Of a stretch of 28,846 nucleotides of DNA, positions 20,032 to 28,846 are shown piece by piece. A model generated the notes under the pieces. The model ran no database searches and was not told the DNA's origin. It saw only the letters and a program-made list of their open reading frames with translations. The position numbers and the translations under genes were made by a program. This DNA is from Vitrella brassicaformis (lineage: Eukaryota; Sar; Vitrellaceae), in contig CDMY01000748.1 of the NCBI GenBank assembly GCA_001179505.1, positions 1 to 28,846 on the forward strand. The letters are read 5' to 3'. Position 1 is the stretch's first letter. Every line of letters starts with the position of its first letter.

Positions 20032-20849
20032 ACGCACCACAGCACACATAGTGTGTGTGGTTGGGTGCGTGTGTGGACACCCACATGGTATAAGTGTACA
20101 TATCTTTGTTGATGGCTGTGTAAAAGGGGCTCGTGCGTCTTTGTTTAAGCACGAGCACCGTACCGTCCGTGTGGAGCTGTGGGTGACATCAAGTGGGTGG
20201 CTGGTGTGTGTTTGCGTCAAGTGAGTGGATGGATGGTCCATCCCATCCAGGTGTCGATTGTGCACACACTGCAGTGTACATATCTGCTCGTTCTTTGTAA
20301 GAGAGACAAGGGGTTCAGTACCGTACAAAAAGCGAGAGGGTGTGGTGTGGTTGATTCTGGCAGTATGTTCTGTCTGTCTAAGTGTCTGTCTGTGTGCCTG
20401 TCTGCCATGATTGATGCGACCCGTGTAGCCGCGTGGGTGAGTGGGCAAGTCTTTTCCCCGCGTTTTCTTTGCTCCATTGTTCCATGTATGTGTGTATCGT
20501 ACAGCACAGCACAAGCACGCTCTCTCTGCTTGGCGCCTTGATTCGTGTGCAGCATCCTTTGACCAGTGAGTGGGACGCACTACTGAATGCATGTGTGTGT
20601 TTGGAAAGATGAGATGAGATGAGCTACGTGGAAGGGCCACACACACATGTCGTCGCGCCACGCCAACGAAAAAAGAGAACAAAACCAACAAAACCATCCC
20701 ACCACCACCCAGGCACCCGCCCACCCACCCACAGCCAGTGCGCCGCTGGCATAGCGCAATGCAGGCGTCCACCCACCAAACTAGACGCATCACACAGACA
20801 TGCTGGTGGCGGTGATGGCTACTCTACGCGCGCGCGCGCGTGTGTGTGT
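20032..20849. other. Convergent intergenic region with alternating CG/TG tract
   Basis: This lies between the cationic-peptide gene (+) and the acidic gene (-). A (CG)n run at about 20827-20840 passes directly into (TG)n, ending at the stop codon of the minus-strand gene. A GAGAT/GAGAT repeat lies near 20608. A long minus-strand open frame spans much of the region, but it is CA-rich low complexity. Confidence 0.5.
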
Positions 20850-21966
20850 CTATCTGTGGATTGGCTGCCGTCTGGCTGCTGCGAAAAGGGGTGCCGTGGG
20901 GGCGGGGGAGAGGGGGGTGTGGGACCTGCCGATGTCATGCTGGTGGTGAGAGGCGCCGCTGGCCCCCTCCCCGTTGGCTGCCGCCTTTTCGCGCACCTTT
21001 GTGAGCAGTCTCTGCATGGAACGGGGACAACACAGAGACACACAGGTGGTCTGGTCCTGTCTGTCTGATTGTGTGTGGTTGCCCTGACCTTGTGGTGGTG
21101 TTTGTGCCTGCCCATGACTCTGCTGTGCGCCATCCTGTACTCGTCATACCCACCCGCAACTGCACAAACACCCACACACACACAGAGACAACAGCATAAG
21201 TCGATGTGTCTCTGCCCCCTCGCGGCGCTCACCTTGGACGACCACAGCGGCGTCTTCATCAAAGCTGTCGTCCTCATCCTCATGCTCCTCATCCCACCAG
21301 GCCTGCCGCACCCACCAATGCGCCGTCGTCCCGTGATCTATCGGCCACCGCTGGTCGGCTGGTCTTGTGTCTGTGTGCTTGATATGTCCGTGTGGATTGT
21401 GCTGTGTGTTGAGGGGCAACAGCGACTGGCTGGGCAGCACGGCAAATGGGTAGTAGTCATTGTCCACCTGCACACAACGCGCATCCAGGAACCATTGCAA
21501 GGGGGAGAGATGGACACAGAGAGAGGTGTTTGCTGTGTCTTTGTCTTTGCCTCCGTCGTCTCACTGCAGTGGCTCACTTACGTCGTCAGAAATGACCCAG
21601 CCCTTCAGGTCAGGCGAGTAGAACAGAAACAGCGGACTGTGAGCATCCTGCGCACGCATCCACCCACCCACTCACTCACATGAATGCACACAAACTCTTG
21701 TGTCTGAAGAAGGACAAATTAGAGTCACACGACACGCACTCGGTGCTGAAGAGCACTCGTTGCATGCATTTATGTGTCTGCCTGACCGTGGCTCACGAAG
21801 ATGGAGAAGCAGTCAGTCAGAGCTCAGATGGGATAAGAACTCATCAAATTCTCATGCTGACTCAAGATCTGCTCGACCGTCGTCGCGGTCGGCAACATGG
21901 AAAGCCGAGAGGCGAAAAGGGGAAACCCATCCCTCTGAGCGCGCAGATCGAAAGAGCGCGCCACAT
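20850..21966 (-). CDS. Unrecognised acidic, tryptophan-rich protein (5' end uncertain)
   Basis: Well-supported exons (descending): 21647-21582, 21467-21233, 21159-21089, 21011-20850, all in consistent phase. Their peptides include DAHSPLFLFYSPDLKGWVISDD, cut here to its key parts SPLFLFYSPDLKGWV, then DNDYYPFAVLPSQ, DQRWPIDHGTTAHWWVRQAWW, an acidic run DEEHEDEDDSFDEDA, GGYDEYRMAHSRVMGRHKHHHK and a low-complexity end. The 5' end is not solved. A 24-base exon before 21714 and ATGs at 21898 or 21966 (MWRALSICALRG, mitochondrial-like) are candidates. The CA-rich piece near 21360-21420 could be a hidden intron. The W/Y-rich core looks folded and conserved, but I cannot name it. The gene is head-to-head with the Crinkler/RHS-like gene. 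Confidence 0.5.
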
Positions 21967-22082
21967 GGTCTGAGAAGGTGAGGACCAACCAGCCACTCTC
22001 ACATCTCCATGTCCGCCTACGTTGCGTGATGCGACGCAGGCAGGCGTCAATCGGTCACCCGGTGATCCGCCACCGCGGCAGA

Positions 22083-22734
22083 ATGGTCGTTTCTATGCGG
22101 CCCCTGTCCCTCTCCCGTATCGTCTGTGCTTTGCTCTCAATCGCGATGATGGGCCCTGCTGCTTCCCTGCCAAGCGGAAACAAGATGCGCATGAGTGCAC
22201 ACCATGGGAGGAGATCTAGGGGGACCACCTTCGTGAGAATCGTGACAGGGCGTCGAAAGCATCCTGTGAATGCCCACCACACTCAGGTAGACTGACGGTG
22301 CGGGTGCCCTTGACACACTTCCGTGTGTTTGTGTGTCTGTGTGTGCGTGTGCGGCTGACTCAGGTTGCCTTTCTGTCCGCATCTTCCCGCCTGTCACCGC
22401 ACTCGCTCATCACAAGGCACGAACAGAAAGCACACACGCACCCCCCACCCCCCACACTCACACACAGGTAGCTCGCTGCATGTGTGTGCCCGTCAGATGG
22501 CCGTCTATACAGAATCACACGGCCCTACTCTCCAGCGCCACGCAGTCTGAGATAGATGACGACCCAGACCGACAAGCGTACGATCGAATCGTGACGCGGC
22601 TGAGAGAGCAGGTCGGTTGGACAGACCCAGCCATGAAACGGCGCATTTTGTGCATTCCTTCCTCTATGTAGGGCGAGGAGGAGTTACTTGCGTCATTAAC
22701 CTTCGAACTTTGGAAAACATTCAAGGGCGCAGGT

Positions 22735-22765
<31 letters not shown>

Positions 22766-24839
22766 CAGCAAAGGTGTGTAGGCTGTTTGTCTGTCTGTTG
22801 TATGTCGGTGTCGATTTGGTTCAACGTGTGCCAACAGAGCGCGGCGAGCAACCTGTGCCAACAGAGCGTGTCGAGTTGACCAAGAATGACCTCATGGACC
22901 TGGCTGACGTGCCCTTGCCTGAAGAGATTATCGACCAAACCAAGGAGCCCCCAAAATTCATCGGCGATACCTATCTCAACAACGCCCTTATGTTGCTGGA
23001 GGCTGAGTATCAGCAAGAAACTGACTATGCTGCGTATCGTGTGGCGCCGATGACATTCACTCGCTTCTCGCGCGGTGGCAAAACGACAATGTTGTACGAG
23101 ATGGGCAACAGACTAAAAGCGAAGCGCATGAATCCGCTCTTTGTTTCCTTCAACGAGGGCTCATTGTACTCGACTGGCGCGAAAGGCGAGCAGGCCTTCG
23201 CCCCGACACTGCTCGACTCAGTCTACCTCCGGGCGGCGTGGGCGGCGGCCAAGACGGAGACGCGTGAGGCGGTTGCAGAGAGGGCAGGCGTCGCTGTGGA
23301 CAGGCTGCGTTTCTCGGATTGGCTCAAGCACGTGTCTGTCACAAGGGAGACGATTGACAACTGGCTTGGGGATCAACCATGTGTCATGCTTATCGACGAG
23401 TTAAACAAGGTGGTCAAGCGTGAGCGCTATCTTCATATGGAGAACGACCTAGGCGAGTACCTGAAGACCGACTTCCTCTTGAAGGGGCAGCGCTACTTCG
23501 TCTTCTCCAGCCACGTCACCACAATCAAGAACGACCTCAGGAAGTTTCTGAACTGTGACAGCAACCGACCGGTCCTTCAGCCACGGCTGCCCGTTATCGG
23601 TGTGGAGGATCTGAAGCACGTGCGAGACTTCTATGGAGCAAGCCCAGCTGTTACTTGCTGGGCTGGAAGGTCGCCCGCACTCCTGTGGGTCAGCCGCAAC
23701 TACAAAATCGCGAATGGCTGACGGACGACGTGGAAGAACCCTTCTATCGTGGTGAGCTGACGCGAGAGAAAGTATTGCTTTTGTTGGTCTGCGTACTGAA
23801 GACAGCTATCGACGGCCGCTTCCCTGCCGGCACCAAATCTGACGGCATCGGCGAGTGGTCGAGGCGAATGGACGTCTTCCAGGACGACAAGGGAGACGAG
23901 GTGCATGTGTGGCCTCCCTGCTATCTCGCCTCCACGCTTGCGTGGCTGTACTGGAGAGAAGCGACAAGAGACAAGCTTGGGATGCCGTTCAGCGAAGGGC
24001 TCTATGCTATGCAGGATTTCCTCAAGGAGCTCGCCACTGCAAAGGACGAGTCGGGAGAGCAGTGGGGGGCTCCCTGTCGGGCAGCCGTCACTCTGCGCAT
24101 GCTGCAAAGCGACTTGCTTCAGAGGAACGATACTGAACTGGAGGACATCCCCCCTATGCCAGCCGAGCTCTCGCAGCTTGTGCCGCCTGCCGTCTTCGCA
24201 GCCCCTGGGAGGTCCCGTGGCTGTCAGTTCGGCGGATGTATCGTCAATGATAGCTGGACAGGCACTATGACTCTTGCCGAGTGGCTGGAAGTTGGCGTCT
24301 CCCACGAGTTCACTCTGTTCCCCTCCCTCAAGAGCGGCACCACTGCCTTCCTGCTGCAGCCCGGTTTGGACCGCTTTTATGAGTTCGACTTCTTTATTGT
24401 CGTCACGAAGGATGGCAAACTGGACGACGTGTGGGCCTACCAGTGTCGGCGCGGGGCGGAAGCACCACCAGAAGAGACGGGGACTGAGGGCATGCCATTT
24501 GACCTCTCTGCAGCCAGCAATTCTTTCCCTCTCCCTTCGCCTGCACCCAGCGGGAGCGGCTTGCTGGGGGAACTTCGGCGGCGACTCCAGTCTGCCTTCG
24601 CCCCTCCCCCGGCATCCCCAGTCACGATGAAGTGTGTCTACCTTAGAAAGAGGTCTGACGACAAGGGAGAAACACGAGTCATCGTCGGCAAGGGCAGGGG
24701 GATCAAGTGGATCGTTCCATCGCAGAGTGACCTGCAGCTGCTGAGTGGTTCGTCATTGGCAGCAACGTGTCCTTTTGATCTGTTGAGCGAGCCGCTGGAC
24801 ACATGGATACGGAGGGAAGAGGGGTTGGATGGCAGGTAG
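22083..24839 (+). CDS. Secreted Crinkler/RHS-like P-loop NTPase with nuclease-like C-terminus; reading frame broken
   Basis: Exons: 22083-22286, 22546-22611, 22672-22732, 22838-24839. The first exon (lower confidence) encodes a signal peptide (MRPLSLSRIVCALLSIAMM). The NTPase part has the Walker A variant SRGGKTT at about 23078-23098, Walker B CVMLIDELNK near 23380 and a sensor-like YFVFSSH. This SRGGKT form is typical of the NTPase of Crinkler and retrotransposon-hot-spot (RHS) effectors, which pair it with a restriction-endonuclease-fold nuclease. Near 24381-24452, EFDFFIVV followed by WAYQCRRG matches the expected position of that nuclease core, but with Arg in place of the usual catalytic Lys. 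Reading breaks between about 23640 and 23721: the first frame stops at 23719-23721 and the rest is in another frame, with no intron of normal size to join them. It may be a pseudogene, a sequencing error or a programmed shift. Confidence 0.6.
22828..22868 (+). repeat. 27-base-spaced direct repeat duplicating a splice acceptor
   Basis: GTGCCAACAGAGCG occurs at 22828-22841 and again at 22855-22868. The first copy contains the acceptor used for the fourth exon of the NTPase gene. The second would be an equally good acceptor, 27 bases (nine codons) downstream and in the same phase. Confidence 0.6.
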
Positions 24840-25497
24840 TGCAGTCACTCGCTGCACGCATTCTGCTCTTCTCGATGTACCCTGCCGCCCGTTTAGGTGA
24901 AGGTGTCTGTATGCAGCGATGATGTGTCTTATAGTGATGTGTGTATGTTTCAAACTGTGAAGGCTGTGACAGTTGTGTGTGAAGAAGACACTGACATTAC
25001 TTCTTTCTGTGGCAGGGCGCAGATAGAATGGATGACTTGTATGGATCAATATGCGCGAACCATACAGCACATACGTCCCAAAGCGACTACATAGCGAACA
25101 CACAAAACACTTCATACAGTGCCCCACCCCCCCACCCTCATTTGTCACGCTCATCATTCAGCGTTCAACATATGTACACATATAGTGTCGACACTAAATA
25201 CGCTCAGCCACACAGCGCAATCGATTGAATGAATGAATGTGTGCGTAGATGTTCATTCGATAATTCAAGGCACTTGTCTTTCTTTGAGCAAGGGTCCCTG
25301 AGCCTCAGTGAGCTTCAGTGAGAAGTTGCGTTCGTGTCAGCCTCATGTCATGATCATGGCTTTGTACGGTCGACTGTCTGGAAAGTCACAACTTGTTGTA
25401 CACACATACGCGAAAGAGCTCCGTCCGATAGTCACGCAGTTGAATGCACACGCCGCACACACATAGGTACACTAGTCCTCGTGGACGCATGTATCAG
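24840..25497. other. Convergent intergenic region
   Basis: This separates the NTPase gene (+) from CSN4 (-). It is AT-richer than the surroundings. AGTGTCGACACT at 25184-25195 is a perfect palindrome, and CAGTGAGC / CAGTGAGA is repeated near 25306-25322. No gene is visible. It is probably the two 3' ends. Confidence 0.5.
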
Positions 25498-27758
25498 TCA
25501 GCCCACCATGACCGCATTCGCCTGCACGACACACGACACACAACAAAGTGACACATCCAGACAGACAGACAGACAGCTGGCCTACCCACCTCAGCAGCGG
25601 GTTCGATGGCCTCGAGTATGCGGTTGACTTTCATGCAGATGTGTCCGATCTTGGCGTCCCATCTTTTGAGGTGCTCACTCTCGGTGACGCCAAAGTGGAT
25701 GACGCCCTTGCGCTGGTCGATGTAGCCCTCCAGGTTGCTGTCCAATATCATGCGGGCCGCCACCTTCTCGGCCTTGCGGGGGTCCACCTCCAGCAGCGAC
25801 CCGAACTCACCCAGCAGCATATTGCTGTACACCTTGGAGGCCGCCAACACATCTGCACACACACAGAGACATGGTGAAGAACCACATGTGTGTTTGTGTG
25901 TGTGTTTGCGTGTGTGGTTGGCTTACTGTGTTGGAGTACGGCGCGGTCGAGTACTGTGGAGCCGTCAGCGAAGGAGGCCTTCTGGTGCTCCATCAGAGTC
26001 TCTGTAAAGACACACACACAACGTACAGACCAATACGGGAAGTGAATGTCTCTCTCCTCTCATACCTGCGAATTTGGCCACTTCTGCGCCTCGTATGATG
26101 CGTTCGTGGAACATCTTCTTGAGCACACCGTAGCTCTCCAGCTTGGGCACACGGTCGTCCTGCACTCACCACACACACGCACATACACACACGTCGGCTG
26201 TGTCGCGACCGACCTACCTTCATCAGAATGGCGAGGAGGCGAGACCGCTGCGGGCCTGATACAAACATCATGGCACAGCACAGCACGGTCAGGATGAACG
26301 AATTCGTGGATTTGCAGCATGGCGCGTGTGTGTGAGTGTGCCGTCCATCCATCCATCCATCCATCCATCGATGGTGCAGACCCCCCTACCAGCAGGTGCC
26401 AGGATGGCGCATGTGCAGGCATTCTTGAGGAGCTTCTCCAGGTCCTCCTCATCCTGACGACGGACGGATGCATGACTCATCCAGTCGACCATGACCCCTT
26501 TGCCGCGTCTGTGTGTGTGTGTTCGTACGATTTGCAGGTTGTTGAGGTTCAGCGACAGGTCATAGTACCTGAACCAACACACACAGGCACACACACACAC
26601 ACACACGCACGCACACACACAGACGTGAAGACGTGTGGGTCACACTCACTGCCTGACCGGTTTGCTGCGAGCTGGAACTGACGCTTCGAGTCCACAATGC
26701 GGGCATACGTCACCTACACGACACACACGGCACACACATGCACACACACACACAGGGGTCCCTCCATGTGTGTGTGTGGACTGGCGTGCGCGGCTGACTT
26801 TGTATCTGAGGTTGAGACTGACGTCGTCCACCTCGTGGATGATCATCGACGCACGAGTGCAGTAGGCCTCTGGACGGATGACACGCATCACATCAACCAC
26901 CACACACACACAATCACTCCTTCCGCCCACGCCGCCTCACCGGCCGACACGGCATCCTCGTCTTCGAGGAAGAGCTCGGCTATCTTGACATACTTCTCGG
27001 CCTTCTCTGCCACACTGCGCTGGCTGAACAAACACACACACACACACACACACACGCGCACAGATGTCTGTGTGTGTGTCTGTCTGTAAGAGGGAGGGGG
27101 TGTCTGTGCGGGCTCACCGTGAGCCGCTCTCCAGATTGATTTGGGCCAGGCAGCGGGCAGCGGCTGAAAACTCCTGTGTGCGGCGATGGAAAGCACACAA
27201 AACACACGCCACATGTGCCTGTACGTGTCATGTTTAGCCTCAGGTCAACACTCACCCCCTCATGCTGATGCACAGCAGCCAGGTGCTCGCGAATGATGTA
27301 ATCCTGCACACAGACACACACACACACACACATCCACAGGCGCCATTTGCCATCAACGTGTCCGTGTATGTGTGCATGTGAGCTGACCTCTTCCTCGTAG
27401 GACACCACTCGTGCGCGCATCTTGTCGAGTGCGTGTACGGCGAGTATCTTCTTGTTACCGTCCGCCATGCCGCCCATCTTCACCGCCACCTCGTGCAGCA
27501 GCGGACGCGAAAACAGCGCAAACTGAGACGAATCCTCACTCAGTACTTAACACACAAATCAACACATCACACTCGTGAGTGTGCTCCAACTCTTCTGTCT
27601 GACTGTGTTGACTCACTGAAGTCGACGAGCCGCGTGAGTTCTGGCACTTTCTCCTGTGCGCACAGTGCGGCGACGAGCTCGTTGAATCGCGCCATGCGGG
27701 CGCTGGCCTCGCTGACGCTGTTGAGGATGGCAGTGATTTCGGCAGGCGCCGTTGCCAT
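25498..27758 (-). CDS. CSN4: COP9 signalosome complex subunit 4
   Basis: Fourteen exons (descending): 27758-27617, 27545-27388, 27303-27256, 27173-27118, 27023-26941, 26869-26799, 26713-26658, 26568-26529, 26453-26390, 26255-26218, 26159-26066, 26001-25927, 25852-25590, 25521-25498. Total 403 aa, close to the roughly 406 of animal CSN4, with every phase consistent. Diagnostic stretches: EAYCTRASMIIHEVDDVSL, VTYARIVDSKRQFQLAANRYYDLS, CAILAPAGPQRSRLLAILMKDDR, YGVLKKMFHERIIRG, LMEHQKASFADGSTVLDRAV, HNVLAASKVYSNM and GYIDQRKGVIHFG. These cover the helical repeats and the PCI domain (winged helix at the end). CSN4 is a scaffold subunit of the signalosome, which removes NEDD8 from cullin ubiquitin ligases. 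The exons are very short, down to 24 and 38 bases. The start is the first ATG before the conserved helix. Confidence 0.93.
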
Positions 27759-27986
27759 GATGAGATGAATGCGCAGCAAACAAACAACAATGCGCGTCGG
27801 ACAAAGGAAGATACCAACACAGCGGCTGTTGGGAGATCTTTCTGTACCCTTCAAAGCTCGCAAGCGATCCTGGTCGGGCCAGGGAGATCCTGGCACCCCG
27901 TTGAAGCCTTTTTCCCTCGTTGATGCATTCACGGAAGTGGTTGAGAGACCCTGGTACTTGGGCATCGTAGCTCGTGTGTGTGTGAG
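27759..27986. promoter_or_regulatory. Divergent promoter with AGCTCGCAAG element (27855-27864)
   Basis: This 228-base shared region lies between CSN4 (-) and the acidic-tail membrane protein (+). AGCTCGCAAG at 27855-27864 lies 97 bases upstream of the CSN4 start and 122 bases upstream of the other start. The match to the copy at 17868-17877 extends leftward by one A. No TATA box is evident. Confidence 0.5.
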
Positions 27987-28846
27987 ATGGCGTCTTTCCG
28001 GGCGTTGAAGCGGCGGAGGGAGTCTGACTTTCGCGAAGGGCTGCTGATAGACGACGGGAGCAGCGATGGGAAGGCCAAGGGGCTGAACAAGGTGGGCGAA
28101 CGCACCGTCATCCACGAGGCGATGAGTGGAATGCATGGAGGGAAGGATGGACGCGTTGATCCTCTCTGTCTGTTTGTTACTCTCCTATTTCATCAGGTGC
28201 CTTTCATCGCTGTGTTGAGTGGCGTTGTGGTCGGGGTGATCCTCTTCACCCACTTCAGCATCAACTACTCGCCAATCGCCAGAAACAACGGTACCATTTC
28301 ACCAATTTCACCACACACACAAGGAGGCAAATCACGGACAACCATGTTTCCTTTTTTCTGTTCTGTGCCCCGCTCCGTTGTCAGGCTCTTCTCCCCATCA
28401 GACAGCCAACGACCACCCTCCCGCCTACCACTTCCACGAGTACGGCAAACACAACGATGCCAGCCACAGCAGCAGCAGCAGCAGTGCGGAGGACGACCAC
28501 CCCGGGGGCGGCCGCTACCGTGTGCAGTTTGAGGACGACTACGGGCACGATGACGGGTGGGGGGATGACTATGACGACTATGAGGAGGAGCTCGACGACT
28601 ACCGCTATGGCGACCCGGACAGATACTATGACGAGGAAGAACGGCGCGAAAAGGTCGGTGGGATGTGAGGAGGAAGGGGAAGCAGAGAAAGGGTGACTGA
28701 CGGTGTACAGCTGTGGCTCTCTTTCTGTTGGCTGGCCGGCCAGTTGCACGATGCTCTCGGCCGTCGATTTGCGTCGCATGAGCACAAGTCCAACAAACTC
28801 TCGTGGCTGGTACGAGAGCGACCACCGGCACACACTCCCCCCCCCC
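27987..28846 (+). CDS. Single-pass membrane protein with acidic Asp/Tyr-rich region (partial, runs off right end)
   Basis: Exons: 27987-28091, 28197-28290, 28385-28653, and a probable fourth from 28711 that is still open at the window edge. The basic N-terminus (MASFRALKRRRESDF) is followed by one hydrophobic helix (VPFIAVLSGVVVGVILFTHF). A hydrophilic part with a serine run and a very acidic, tyrosine-rich stretch comes next (FEDDYGHDDGWGDDYDDYEEELDDYRYGD, key features: alternating Asp and Tyr). The next exon begins LWLSFCWLAGQLHDALGRRF. Basic residues before the helix predict a type II orientation, with the acidic part on the luminal or outer side. I do not recognise the family. The start is the first ATG and lies head-to-head with CSN4. 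Confidence 0.6.

Noticed and set aside
19900-20793. 297-codon minus-strand open frame
   Set aside because: It is CA-rich low complexity opposite the cationic-peptide gene and its 3' flank, with no domain and no consistent splicing.
22096-24839. Mobile-element interpretation of the Crinkler/RHS-like gene
   Set aside because: No terminal repeats, target duplications, transposase or reverse transcriptase were seen around it, although the family has historical links to mobile elements.
1-28846. tRNA or rRNA genes
   Set aside because: No cloverleaf with the conserved TTC-loop and D-loop bases, and no rRNA core sequence, was noticed on either strand. A covariance-model scan would be needed to exclude short RNAs.

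Overview
This is nuclear DNA from a eukaryote with compact, intron-dense, GC-rich genes. I resolved thirteen genes, two of them cut by the window edges. Introns are mostly 60-110 bases and run GT to AG, and nearly every exon junction could be phase-checked. The gene content suggests a photosynthetic alveolate close to Apicomplexa. It includes cysteine repeats like those of apicomplexan oocyst-wall proteins, a zinc-ribbon protein with a two-part signal-plus-transit leader as used for complex plastids, a Crinkler/RHS-type P-loop protein, and a secreted GH16 glycosidase. A chromerid alga such as Vitrella brassicaformis is my best guess. This is inference, not a database match.

Layout from left to right: a partial secreted protein (-); a protein kinase with a C-terminal FHA domain (+, 12 exons, 1474 aa); a convergent gap; a secreted GH16 glycosidase (-) head-to-head with an unknown secreted protein (+); a BTB/KCTD-like, FKBP-like, transmembrane, cysteine-rich protein (-) head-to-head with a small membrane protein (+); the DDX10/Dbp4-type RNA helicase (-, 12 exons, 956 aa) head-to-head with a plastid-type zinc-ribbon protein (+); a small secreted precursor with a cationic C-terminal peptide (+); an unrecognised acidic, tryptophan-rich gene (-) head-to-head with a secreted Crinkler/RHS-like NTPase carrying a reading-frame break (+); COP9 signalosome subunit 4 (-, 14 exons, 403 aa) head-to-head with a membrane protein with an acidic tail that runs off the right end (+).

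The genes do not form a pathway. Two are household functions (ribosome biogenesis by DDX10, cullin deneddylation by CSN4), several are secreted or surface proteins, and the rest are lineage-specific. The organisation is notable in three ways. Almost every gene belongs to a divergent pair with a 68-342 base shared upstream region. Three of those regions share the ten-base element AGCTCGCAAG. Many introns carry a (CA)n run near the donor and a (TG)n run near the acceptor, which could pair with each other.
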